DNA of 47,473 bases, taken from NCBI GenBank assembly GCA_002050355.1, contig MWYY01000010.1, positions 1 through 47,473 of the forward strand, in the 5' to 3' direction. The DNA is from Acidobacteria bacterium 28-9. Its GTDB lineage: Bacteria; Acidobacteriota; Blastocatellia; Pyrinomonadales; Pyrinomonadaceae. The position numbers and the translations under genes are program-made. Below are positions 24,758-32,913 of the stretch, in pieces; position 1 is the stretch's first letter, and every line of letters begins with the position of its first letter. The notes under the pieces were generated by a model, which had not been told where the DNA came from, did not search any database, and saw nothing but the letters and a program-made list of their open reading frames with translations.

Positions 24758-27220
24758 TTATTGCGAAAAACCGACTCTCTTCAATAATTCCTGAAAGCGC
24801 GGGTCTTCACGCAAAGGGTCGAGGCGCGGGTCAACTTTGAGCAGCGTTATAAAGAATTCGCGCTCTTCATATGCCTTGTTCAGTAATGCTATAGCTTCAT
24901 CCTTTTCTCCAAGTTCCGTATAGTATGTTGCAACAATGTATCTTGACTTCAAGTAATTCAGTTGAGGTTTATTGGTCATATCCCGTAGGAATCCCTGCCA
25001 GCCGCCTTTGGCAAAACTATCTCGCATCAAAGCCGCTGCTTCGAGATTATTCAATGCTTCTTGAGAACTTGCATATGCTTCAACGCTATCAGCATATCTG
25101 CCTTGCATTCGATACGCATGTCCAAGCGTGTCATATGCTGGTATAAAATTAGCGTCTAGTTCAAGCGTCTTTTTCAGCTGCTCGGCGCTCTCATCGTATC
25201 TTCTTGCCCAAAGCAGGGCTATACCATAAAACCGATTAGTGATAAGCGAAAGTGGTTCGATTTCCAATGCTCGACGCATTTCATTTAACGATTCTTCGTG
25301 TCTGCCGAGGTTGGATAGCAGGTTGCCGTAAACTTGGTGCGCTGTCGCAGAGTTTGGATTCAGTTCAATAGCACGTTGAAATTCTCGCTCCGCTCCAGCA
25401 AAGTCATAATCATAATAATTCAGAATTATTCCGAGCGAGATGTGTGATTCGGCTAATTGGTTATCGAGCGACAGGGCTTTTAGAGCAGCTTCCCGCGCTT
25501 TCGGCATCACTTCACGCGACGGTGCGCCGCCATACGTCGGGAGAACTGAATAAGCATCGGCAAGTCCGGTGTAAGCCCGCGTGTAATTCGGGTCAAGCGC
25601 AACAGACTGCTGGAAATACTCAATTGCTTTTTTAATATCTTTTACCGTGCGCCTGTTCCAATGATACCGTCCTCTCAAATAAAGCTGATTGGCTTCGGCA
25701 TTCTCCGTATAGTTTTTTGTTAGCCTTTGCTCATCCGCCCCCAACAAACGCAATCGCAGTTTGTCTGAGACATCACGGGCAATCTCCGTTTGTAAGGAGA
25801 CGAGGTCAATAAGTTTTCGGTTGTATTGCTCACCCCAAATCTGATTGCCAGTTTGAACATCGACCAATTCCAAACCGAGTGTTATATTGTCACCGCGCTG
25901 CGCAATCCGACCATTCAAAACCGCCTGCACAGAAAGCTCATTTCCAATCTGCTTAGGACTAACTTCCTTACCCTTATAACTGAACACTGAGCTTCTTGCC
26001 TGTACCGCAAGGTTGGGAAGTTGCGACAGACTATTTATCAAAGTCTCGGTCATACCATCTGAAAGATACTCGTTGTCTGCATTGCCGCTTTGATTGATAA
26101 ACGGTAGAACGGCGATTGATTCGATTTGTTTTGTTGAACGCCCTGTAAAATACCAATAACCTAAACCAATTGACGCGATGAGCAAAACAATCAAACCAAT
26201 AGCTAAACCGCTTTTATTGCGTTTGATTTCATTAGCAACATATTCTGCGCTTGAAGTTGTATGCGCAGCGTCGCTTGTCGTTGCACTCAAGATTTGTGTT
26301 TTTGATTCATTACTATTATTTGGTGGAGCGGTTCTTTCCAACTGATTCTGAAGCTGTAAATCCTGCCTTACATCTTTCAAATCAATAAGCAGGTCTTTTA
26401 CTGTTTGATAACGCTCTTCACGGTCTTTGCGCAAACTCTTTTCAACGATACGCTGTAGTTCGCGTGGAATACCTGAGGCAAGCTGACTCAAAGGCACGGG
26501 GTCTTTATGGATGATTGAACTAATCGTATCTATTGCACTTTCACCTTCAAACGGCTGCTTTCCTGTCAGCATTTCGTAAAACACAACACCAAAACTAAAA
26601 ATATCGCTTCTAGCATCTATGTCTTTGCCTCGCGCTTGTTCAGGCGACATATATGCGGCTGTTCCAATTATCATTCCCGGACTCGTCCCGGCTTTAATTG
26701 CCGTTGCCGCTTCCGCGTCAATTGTGTTCGCCTTTTTCTCAGTTAGTTTGGCAATCCCGAAGTCGAGAATCTTTACTACTCCATCTGGACGAATCATCAC
26801 ATTCTCAGGCTTAATGTCCCGATGAACTATTCCTGCGCGATGTGCCGCATCTAATGCGGATGCAACTTGAATTGCAACGTCAAGAACAGTCTTGAGATTC
26901 ATCTGTTCACTTTTCAAACGGCTGTGCAGAGTCTCACCTTCTATGTATTCAGTAGCAATAAAATGTGTGTTGTCAGTTTTGCCGATTTCGTGAATGGTGA
27001 TGATGCTCGGATGATTAAGAGCAGAGGCAGTTTTTGCTTCTTGAACGAATCGGCGCATCCGTTCAGCGTCATTTGCTAAATCTTCAGGCAGAAATTTAAG
27101 CGCGACACGACGGTCAAGTTTGGTATCTTCCGCCAGATAAACTTCGCCCATTCCGCCCGCGCCGATTTTTTCGAGGATGCGGTAATGCGACAAATTTGTG
27201 TTGGTCAATAGCTCTTTCAT
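24758..27220 (-). CDS. Receptor-like Ser/Thr protein kinase with TolB-like and TPR domains (second of tandem pair)
   Basis: The 820-residue protein has a PknB-type kinase domain (residues about 12-280). It contains the glycine loop GAGGMGEV, Lys42, the catalytic loop HRDIKPEN (residues 133-140) and DFG at 153-155. A linker and one membrane helix (about 345-368) follow. Then comes a domain beginning IESIAVLPFINQSG, as in FlgO/TolB-like and adenylate-cyclase-linked proteins, then five or six TPR units. The kinase is expected to be cytoplasmic, with sensor and TPR parts outside. It lies 16 bp after its paralogue at 27237-29696 and closely resembles it in layout. No substrate can be deduced. Confidence 0.9.
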   Translation of the reverse strand: MKELLTNTNLSHYRILEKIGAGGMGEVYLAEDTKLDRRVALKFLPEDLANDAERMRRFVQEAKTASALNHPSIITIHEIGKTDNTHFIATEYIEGETLHSRLKSEQMNLKTVLDVAIQVASALDAAHRAGIVHRDIKPENVMIRPDGVVKILDFGIAKLTEKKANTIDAEAATAIKAGTSPGMIIGTAAYMSPEQARGKDIDARSDIFSFGVVFYEMLTGKQPFEGESAIDTISSIIHKDPVPLSQLASGIPRELQRIVEKSLRKDREERYQTVKDLLIDLKDVRQDLQLQNQLERTAPPNNSNESKTQILSATTSDAAHTTSSAEYVANEIKRNKSGLAIGLIVLLIASIGLGYWYFTGRSTKQIESIAVLPFINQSGNADNEYLSDGMTETLINSLSQLPNLAVQARSSVFSYKGKEVSPKQIGNELSVQAVLNGRIAQRGDNITLGLELVDVQTGNQIWGEQYNRKLIDLVSLQTEIARDVSDKLRLRLLGADEQRLTKNYTENAEANQLYLRGRYHWNRRTVKDIKKAIEYFQQSVALDPNYTRAYTGLADAYSVLPTYGGAPSREVMPKAREAALKALSLDNQLAESHISLGIILNYYDYDFAGAEREFQRAIELNPNSATAHQVYGNLLSNLGRHEESLNEMRRALEIEPLSLITNRFYGIALLWARRYDESAEQLKKTLELDANFIPAYDTLGHAYRMQGRYADSVEAYASSQEALNNLEAAALMRDSFAKGGWQGFLRDMTNKPQLNYLKSRYIVATYYTELGEKDEAIALLNKAYEEREFFITLLKVDPRLDPLREDPRFQELLKRVGFSQ

Positions 27221-27236
27221 CCGTCTAATAAATCAC

Positions 27237-29696
27237 TCAGGGAAAACCGACTTTTCTCAATAAGTCCTGAAAGCGCGGGTCGTCGCGCAAAGTGTCCAGA
27301 CGCGGGTCAACTTTGAGACGGGAAAGAATTGATTCACGGTTCTCGTAAGCCTTATTCAGTTCGTCAAATGCTTTGTCCTTCTCACCGAGCGCGGCGTGTA
27401 GAGTTGCTCTTGTGTAAGCCCGCAAATCAGGTCGGCGTTCCAACATCGCACGCAGGTAACCCTGCCAGCCGCCACGAATGAAACTCTCACGCGCCAATGC
27501 GGCATACTCCTGTCTGCCGGTTAGTTCGTAGGATTTGGCGATTGCATCAACACTTCCGGCGTAATTGCCTTGCGCTTGGTAAACCCAAGCGAAGCTGGAG
27601 TATGCCAGCGCAAAATTGCTGTCAAGCTCGAGCGTCTTACTCAACTGCATGACAGCTTCGTCGTATTTACGAGCGTCAATCAGCCTATCGCCATACCCTC
27701 TATTTACGAAGACAGAGAGCGGGTCAATCTCTAACGCGCGTCTAATCTTGGGAAGAGATTCCTCGTGTCTGCCGAGTGAAGTCAGCAGCAGGCTATACCT
27801 CAAGTGAGCCGTCGCGTAATTCGGTTCAAGCTCGATGGCGCGTTTGAATTCGCGTTCTGAACCGGTAAAGTCATAATCATAGAGAAGCAAGATAAAGCCG
27901 AGAGTAGCGTGCGCTTCTCCCAGACGGTCATCGAGCATCAGGGCTTTGAGCGCGGCGTCACGCGCCTTCGGCATCGCTTCGTGCGCCGGCGCGCCTCCTT
28001 CAAGTAATGCGAGAGTCATATACGAGTCGGCGAGACCGGAGAAGGCGAGAGCGAAAGTGGAATCGGCAGCGATAGACTGCTGGAAGTAAGGAATGGAGTT
28101 CTCGACATCTTTCAGCGTGCGTTTGTTCCAGAAAAAGCGTCCTCTCAAATAAAGCTGATAAGCTTCAGAGTTTTCCGTGTAATTCTTTGCCAGACGCTGC
28201 TCTTCCGCTCCCGATAATTTCACCCGTAGTTTGTTTGAAATATCCCGTGTAATCTCGTTTTGCAGCGAAACAAGATTCGTCATTTGCCGCCTGTAATCGG
28301 CTTTCCACAAAACCTTTTCCGTCGCGGCATCAACCAGTTCAACGTAAAGAGTCAAATCATCCGCGCGCTGCACGACGCGACCTGTGAGCAGAGCCTGCAC
28401 TGATAAATCTTGTCCGATTTTTTTGAGCTCGACTTCTTTGCCTTTGTAGCGAAAAACGGAGTTACTGGCTATTACATCAAGTTCCGGCAACAATGACAAA
28501 CTGCTGATTAGTGATTCGGTTATTCCATCCGAAAGATATTCTGTATCAGCATTTCCGCTCGCGTTCTGAAACGGCAGTACAGCAATTGATTGAATTCTTA
28601 ATGGGTTTGTTGAGCGATTGCCAAAATACCAAACGCCTAATCCGCCAATCGCCAGCAACATAACAGCAAGCGTAGTAATAAAAGCCAATTTGTGTTTTTT
28701 GACTCTGCTCGCAATATATTCGGCGCTTGATGTAGTCGGTGTATTTTGAATTTCTGTCGCTGCCGCTATTTTATTCGTTGCCTCTTCCTCGATTTTTGAA
28801 GGCGCGGCGGAGCGTTCCAGTTTTGCTTCAAATTCTAAATCTCTTCTGAGGTCTCGCAAATCAATCAACAAATCTTTGATATGCTGATGGCGTTCTTCTC
28901 TATCCTTGCGCAGAGTTTTATTTATAATGCGTTCTAACTCTTTAGGAACATTTGAAATATGTGAGGAAATTGTTGCAGACTCTTTCGTCAGAATCGCGGC
29001 AATCACATCGCTGGTTGTCTCGCCCGAAAAGGGTAATCTTCCCGTGAGCATTTCATAAAGCACAACTCCGAAACTGAATATGTCGCTTCTGGCGTCTATA
29101 TTTTTGCCTCGTGCTTGTTCAGGCGACATATAAGCGGCTGTTCCGATTATCATTCCCGGACTCGTTCCCTCAGCTTTGATTGCTGTTGCTGCTTCTGCGT
29201 CAATTGACTCCGCCTTTTTCTCAGTCAGTTTGGCAATACCGAAGTCGAGAATCTTCACTACTCCATCCGGGCGAATCATTACGTTCTCTGGTTTTATGTC
29301 TCGATGAACTATTCCCGCACGATGCGCAGCGTCTAAAGCAGATGCTACTTGAATCCCAATATCCAGAACAGACTTGAGACGCATCGGCTCATTTCTCAAA
29401 CGATTATGAAGAGTCTCACCTTCGATATATTCGGTTGCGATGAAGTGTGTGTCGTCGGTTTTACCGATTTCGTGAATGGTGATGATGTTCGGATGATTTA
29501 GAGCAGAGGCAGATTTTGCTTCCTGAGCAAACCTTCTAAGACGGTCTGAATCATTTGCTAAATCTTTGAGCAAGACTTTCAAAGCGACCAGCCGTTCCAG
29601 TTCTGTATCTTCGGCAAGAAACACTTCTCCCATACCGCCTTTTCCAATTGCGGAACGGATTCTATAACGTCCAATTTGTTCGCCTGATGAAATCAT
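27237..29696 (-). CDS. Receptor-like Ser/Thr protein kinase with TolB-like and TPR domains (first of tandem pair)
   Basis: The 819-residue protein shows the same architecture as its downstream neighbour. The kinase domain carries GKGGMGEV, Lys40, HRDIKPEN (131-138) and DFG (151-153). The activation segment includes IGTAAYMSPEQARG. A membrane helix lies near residues 333-355, then a TolB-like domain from IQSIAVLPFQNASG, and TPRs to the end. The last residues, DPRFQDLLRKVGFP, repeat a C-terminal motif of the paralogue. The start at 29696 is the first Met of the kinase fold; its ribosome binding site is weak. The pair probably forms an operon with the downstream SnoaL and methyltransferase genes. 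Confidence 0.9.
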   Translation of the reverse strand: MISSGEQIGRYRIRSAIGKGGMGEVFLAEDTELERLVALKVLLKDLANDSDRLRRFAQEAKSASALNHPNIITIHEIGKTDDTHFIATEYIEGETLHNRLRNEPMRLKSVLDIGIQVASALDAAHRAGIVHRDIKPENVMIRPDGVVKILDFGIAKLTEKKAESIDAEAATAIKAEGTSPGMIIGTAAYMSPEQARGKNIDARSDIFSFGVVLYEMLTGRLPFSGETTSDVIAAILTKESATISSHISNVPKELERIINKTLRKDREERHQHIKDLLIDLRDLRRDLEFEAKLERSAAPSKIEEEATNKIAAATEIQNTPTTSSAEYIASRVKKHKLAFITTLAVMLLAIGGLGVWYFGNRSTNPLRIQSIAVLPFQNASGNADTEYLSDGITESLISSLSLLPELDVIASNSVFRYKGKEVELKKIGQDLSVQALLTGRVVQRADDLTLYVELVDAATEKVLWKADYRRQMTNLVSLQNEITRDISNKLRVKLSGAEEQRLAKNYTENSEAYQLYLRGRFFWNKRTLKDVENSIPYFQQSIAADSTFALAFSGLADSYMTLALLEGGAPAHEAMPKARDAALKALMLDDRLGEAHATLGFILLLYDYDFTGSEREFKRAIELEPNYATAHLRYSLLLTSLGRHEESLPKIRRALEIDPLSVFVNRGYGDRLIDARKYDEAVMQLSKTLELDSNFALAYSSFAWVYQAQGNYAGSVDAIAKSYELTGRQEYAALARESFIRGGWQGYLRAMLERRPDLRAYTRATLHAALGEKDKAFDELNKAYENRESILSRLKVDPRLDTLRDDPRFQDLLRKVGFP

Positions 29697-30147
29697 TCGT
29701 AAAGTGAGCCGATTTTAGCACGAGACGAAAGTTTAATAAATACTTTGCTAATTGATAGGTTGGAAAAGCTCTAATGGAGTGAAACTGGTGTTGGTTAATC
29801 TGCTGAACTTTTTTACAGGGATTGAATCTTCTATACAATCAAGCGAGTAATTTCACTCCATATCAATCCTCAAAATTAAGACGCCAAATTTGAACTTAAC
29901 CTAATTTGACTTTTTCATACAAATTGATTAACTTCTTTGTTTTCAATGAATTACGCTTGACTTTGCTATTTTTTTGTGCTAAGATTTAATTCTAACTTGA
30001 AGTTGATTGATTCGTTCAAATCACAGCTTCACAGTTGAGGTTGTAAATTAGAGTTTTAATGTTTAATATAAACAAGGTTTGAGCATCTGATTTTAGATTT
30101 TGAGAAAAAATTCATCTAAAATAAGTTGTTGATAACAAAGCATTTAC
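29697..30147. other. AT-rich right inner end of the tRNA element
   Basis: No gene is seen in 451 bp. The segment holds the sigma70-like promoter at 29957-29985 that reads toward the tRNA, and an inverted copy of a left-end motif at 30122-30132. It probably also carries the kinase promoter on the minus strand. Confidence 0.5.
29957..29985 (+). promoter_or_regulatory. Sigma70-like promoter reading toward tRNA-Arg
   Basis: TTGACT (29957-29962) and TAAGAT (29980-29985) are separated by exactly 17 bp. The tRNA starts 163 bp after the -10. Because it lies inside the element, it could replace the tRNA's original promoter, which was separated from the gene by integration. Confidence 0.6.
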
Positions 30148-30221
30148 GCACCCGTAGCTCAGCTGGATAGAGTATCTGACTTCGAATCAGAGGGTCGCAA
30201 GTTCGAATCTTGCCGGGTGTA
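30148..30221 (+). tRNA. tRNA-Arg(UCG)
   Basis: The cloverleaf is complete. The acceptor stem pairs GCACCCG with CGGGTGT (G-T at the first pair), the D stem is GCTC/GAGT, the anticodon stem is TCTGA/TCAGA with loop CTTCGAA and anticodon TCG, and the T stem GCAAG/CTTGC is perfect. The discriminator is A, and CCA is encoded at 30222-30224. The 5' 47 bases are repeated at the left end of the element, so this is the reconstituted copy. Confidence 0.95.
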
Positions 30222-30240
30222 CCATTATTTTCAATAGTTT

Positions 30241-30267
30241 AGAGGCATCAAGTTGATGCCTCTTTTT
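30241..30267 (+). terminator. Rho-independent terminator of the tRNA
   Basis: A 10-bp perfect stem (30241-30250 with 30254-30263), loop AGT and TTTT follow the tRNA by 20 bp. Confidence 0.85.
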
Positions 30268-30324
30268 GGTGACTCACACTTTGAATCACACCTTCAACTC
30301 TAATCTCACAAAATTCACCTAATT

Positions 30325-30543
30325 TCAAATTAGCTTTTCATTCAATCTTTCGAGTTTATAGCGAAATTTTAGCCAGAATGTTTTAGCATCTTTCGGCACA
30401 ATCTCAAGAAACGAATCTATTTGTTTGATAACCGCGTTTCTTACTGTTTTGTCGGCGTTTTGATAGATGATTAGCATTTCGGCTTGCTGTCAGTCGAAAT
30501 GGGCTTGTTTTGCCTGTTGTTTGTCTTGTGTTAAATTGTTCAT
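30325..30543 (-). pseudogene. Small helical protein gene with an in-frame stop
   Basis: The frame of 73 codons begins at ATG 30543 and ends at TGA 30325. It is interrupted by TGA at codon 18, in HFD-stop-QQAEML. After the stop the sequence is a regular amphipathic helix pattern (VIKQIDSFLEIVP, FWLKFRYKLERLNEK). One base change would restore it. A restart at the internal Met would give about 50 residues. No family is recognised. Confidence 0.45.
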
Positions 30544-30576
30544 TGTTTTAGTTCCATTCCATAGGGATTAAAAGAG

Positions 30577-30609
30577 AGGCTTTCCTAGCTTTGCGGTTTA
30601 GGAAAGCCT
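30577..30609 (-). terminator. Hairpin terminator between two minus-strand small genes
   Basis: An 11-bp perfect stem (30577-30587 with 30599-30609) and an 11-nt loop are followed on the minus strand by CTCTCTTTT. It lies just after the SWIM protein stop codon. Confidence 0.65.
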
Positions 30610-30616
30610 TTCGTCG

Positions 30617-30880
30617 TTAATTGGCAAATTTCAAAGATTGCCGGTAAATGTTTGCCGTTGCGCCCGCTACGATGTGATAACAAATCATTCCTTTTTCTGC
30701 TGCTTTGCATTCGCATTGTCCGAACTTTTCGCCGCCTTTTACGTCAAACGAAACGTAATAGACGTTTGGGTTATTCGCCGATTGAACGGCAAAGAATCTA
30801 TCTTTGATAAATTTGACACGCGGCTTTAATTGTTTGCATTTAGCAATCGCTTTGACTGTGTTTTCTGTGGTTAATCTATA
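30617..30880 (-). CDS. Small SWIM zinc-finger protein, start codon unresolved
   Basis: The open frame encodes at most 87 residues, with the SWIM pattern CECKAAEKGMICYH (C-x-C-x8-C-x-H). Before it is the strand pair FFAVQSANNPNVYYVSFD, which fits the beta-hairpin of the fold. SWIM domains bind DNA or protein and are common in mobile-element genes. There is no ATG, GTG or TTG upstream of the domain in this frame. The frame opens after a stop at 30881, so the gene may be 5'-decayed or start at a rare codon. The plus-strand open frame over the same bases has no domain. Confidence 0.55.
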   Translation of the reverse strand, partial: YRLTTENTVKAIAKCKQLKPRVKFIKDRFFAVQSANNPNVYYVSFDVKGGEKFGQCECKAAEKGMICYHIVAGATANIYRQSLKFAN

Positions 30881-30905
30881 TTACAGCAGATGTTTATCTA
30901 AAATT

Positions 30906-31310
30906 ATGCCGACACAGCCCGAACAAGTTTTAGAAGATAATTTAGTCGCTCAACTCGTCAATTTGGGTTACGGCAAAGTTACCATCAAAGACGAAAAAGA
31001 TTTGCTCGTAAATCTTAAATCTCAACTCGAAAAGCACAATAATATAACGCTCTCCGAAACCGAATTTGCAAAGGTTTTGAATCATCTCAATAAAGGCAAT
31101 GTTTTTGACCGCGCTCACATTCTGCGCGATAAAATGCAATATACCAAAGACAGCGGGCAAAGCGGTTATCTTGAATTTATTGACGTTGAAAACTGGTGTC
31201 AGAATCAATTTCAGGTTACGCAGCAAGTTACGATGGAAGGCAAATATAAGAATCGTTATGACGTAACGATTTTGATTAGAACCTGCGCCACCAACACCAA
31301 GAAGTGGTGA
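30906..31310 (+). pseudogene. Truncated type I restriction enzyme R subunit (HsdR N-terminus)
   Basis: The ATG at 30906 opens a 134-residue product. About 120 residues match the extreme N-terminus of HsdR proteins: LLVNLKSQLEKHN, NKGNVFDRAHILRDKM, YLEFIDVENWCQNQFQV and YKNRYDVTILI. In full-length R subunits the PD-(D/E)XK nuclease core and the helicase domains follow, over about 900 more residues. Here the homology stops at LI and the frame ends 11 codons later. No HsdM or HsdS gene is present. It is a remnant, though it could be expressed as a small protein. Confidence 0.8.
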
Positions 31311-31350
31311 AAAGTGGAAGCAAATAGTAAATACTAACTAATGGTGATTC

Positions 31351-31386
31351 TAAAAGCCGCCTAGTGCGAAAACTAGGCGGCTTTTA
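31351..31386 (+). terminator. Rho-independent terminator
   Basis: A perfect 15-bp stem (31351-31365 with 31372-31386) with a GCGAAA loop lies 40 bp after the HsdR remnant; the T-run is part of the 3' arm. Confidence 0.8.
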
Positions 31387-31393
31387 GTCCCTT

Positions 31394-32185
31394 ATGGAGC
31401 GTCAAGATTTATTGCGTTTGCGAATATCACGTATGAGTAAAATACAAAACACTGATGCTGAAATAACCACGATAAGAACACTAACAAAAAAAATTAAATC
31501 TATGACTTGGGATGAACTAAATAATTGGATGCTGCCTATTACGGCGGCGACTTCCGCAATTACGTTTATGGTTGGTCTCTCAACAATATATATCGGGTAT
31601 AGAGCGAAGTTAGAGAAAGACGAAAAAGTGCGAGCGCACGTAGAAAGAACGGGTAAGGTGGAATTGGAACTTGAGAAAGAAAAGAATGCCGGAAGAAAAC
31701 TTGAAAAATCGCTAGCTCGTAGAGAAATACCAATTATCACTAGTATTGTGAGTGGTGTGGAAGTAACTTCCAATCTTGACCCAATTAAACCTTTTGCCGG
31801 ATTGAATACCATAGTCGAATATCTACCAGATGTAGAGGCTAGTCGAGCAACACGGGATTTAGTGAATGCAATAAAAATTGCCGGGTGGAATGTAGTAAGT
31901 GTGGAAACAAATATCGAATTAGCAGATACGTTTTGGGATGGTGTTAACTGCGAACCGTATATGGAATTTATTGGTCGTAACCCGGACAGGGCGGGAGCGA
32001 TTCGGGAATCCCACCGGAAATCGGTTGATGCGTGTAATGCACTTGCAGACTTCTTAAAATCAAACAATTGGGAAGCAAAATTGCGAACGGGCAAACCTGC
32101 TGATTTACCGCCTGATACAGTGCGAATCAGAATCGGATTCAAATCATTTCCGCGAGTGCCGCTAGAGCCAGAGGCAGAGCCATAA
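31394..32185 (+). CDS. Membrane-anchored coiled-coil protein of unknown function
   Basis: The 263-residue product has one likely membrane helix (about residues 48-70, ITAATSAITFMVGLSTIYIG). A charged coiled coil of about 40 residues follows (EKDEKVRAHVERTGKVELE), then a mixed alpha/beta domain of about 150 residues ending in a Pro/Glu tail. The ATG at 31394 or 31433 could be the start; neither has a good ribosome binding site. The long open frame on the other strand is Ser-rich and looks like its shadow. The anchor-coil-soluble-domain layout resembles envelope or defence-island accessory proteins, but no family is recognised. Confidence 0.6.
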   Translation: MERQDLLRLRISRMSKIQNTDAEITTIRTLTKKIKSMTWDELNNWMLPITAATSAITFMVGLSTIYIGYRAKLEKDEKVRAHVERTGKVELELEKEKNAGRKLEKSLARREIPIITSIVSGVEVTSNLDPIKPFAGLNTIVEYLPDVEASRATRDLVNAIKIAGWNVVSVETNIELADTFWDGVNCEPYMEFIGRNPDRAGAIRESHRKSVDACNALADFLKSNNWEAKLRTGKPADLPPDTVRIRIGFKSFPRVPLEPEAEP

Positions 32186-32337
32186 CTAACCATCGTTAAA
32201 AGCCCAAATATAGAGGTTATGAATAATTTTGTCTCAAAACTGCTTAACCTTGTCTCATTAGTCTGTCTCATAAGTGCCTTTTGCAACAAAGCCCACAAAG
32301 CCATAAATATGGTTAAAAATCACTTATGACACAAATC

Positions 32338-32913
32338 TTAATTGTTTGATTTCGTCATAGCCTCAAGAATTTTTATCGAATTGAGAGTTTGCGCCGATTT
32401 TGCTTTGGTTGCCGCTGTTTCAAATTTTGCCGTTTGCGCCGTCATTTTTCGCACCTTTGCCAGTGATTCAATCGCTTTCAGATGCCGTTTTTGCACTTCA
32501 CTCAATCGTTTGTCCCAATAAATTCCGTGTGTTAAAGAATGATTTCCGGTTGTCGCCTGGTGATGTTGCCTTTCAACGTAATACAAGCGCAGCCAAGTTA
32601 TGCAAATTTGCCGGATTAGCAACTTTTCCAAAACAGTAGCGGTTTCCCAATTGAGTTCGTTGCGCAACTCTCTCAATTTCTTTTCAACCGTTTCATTTAG
32701 AAATTCGCTCGATTCAAAATAATCTCTCGAAATCATCAATTCACACTGGTGCGCCCAATCGCCGTATGTTTGCCAGATACTTGCATCTTCCTTCATCATT
32801 TTGCGCAAAGTTTGAATGTCTTCTTCTTTCGGATTCTTCTTGCTGGTCGCGGCAATAATCTCACTTAAAGTTTTTTCTGCTTGATTTGGTTTGGTCAATT
32901 TATTTTCTGCCAT
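32338..32913 (-). CDS. Mobile-element hypothetical protein, helical
   Basis: The 191-residue product is predicted to be almost wholly helical. Notable segments are a Lys-rich N-terminus, SIWQTYGDWAHQCELMI, and ICITWLRLYYVERQHHQ with a His pair. I do not recognise a named family. Its start overlaps the end of the next gene upstream (32900-33214) by 14 bp, so the two are translationally coupled and probably work together. The setting beside replication genes suggests a plasmid or phage function. Confidence 0.65.
   Translation of the reverse strand: MAENKLTKPNQAEKTLSEIIAATSKKNPKEEDIQTLRKMMKEDASIWQTYGDWAHQCELMISRDYFESSEFLNETVEKKLRELRNELNWETATVLEKLLIRQICITWLRLYYVERQHHQATTGNHSLTHGIYWDKRLSEVQKRHLKAIESLAKVRKMTAQTAKFETAATKAKSAQTLNSIKILEAMTKSNN

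Larger units (their letters stand above)
20391..30194. mobile_element. Integrative element in tRNA-Arg(UCG), 9.76 kb
   Basis: The element is bounded by 47-bp perfect direct repeats (20391-20437 and 30148-30194) equal to the 5' part of tRNA-Arg through the anticodon stem. A tyrosine recombinase lies 111 bp inside the left repeat. The sequence TCAACAACTTA occurs at 20479-20489 and inverted at 30122-30132, close to both ends, and could be an arm-type binding site. Cargo genes are all on the minus strand: a membrane-protein cassette, two SnoaL/DUF4440-like proteins, a methyltransferase and two receptor-like kinases. The right end rebuilds the intact tRNA. Confidence 0.8.

Noticed and set aside
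30325..30543. Selenocysteine-type recoding of the in-frame TGA
   Set aside because: No conserved hairpin follows the TGA, and the protein is not a known selenoprotein; simple decay or error is more likely.
30638..30829. Plus-strand 63-codon open frame
   Set aside because: The opposite strand encodes a clear SWIM zinc-finger motif; this frame has none.
31402..32304. Minus-strand 300-codon open frame opposite the membrane coiled-coil gene
   Set aside because: Its product is a Ser-rich, irregular sequence typical of an antisense shadow; the plus-strand frame has a coherent membrane helix, coiled coil and soluble domain.
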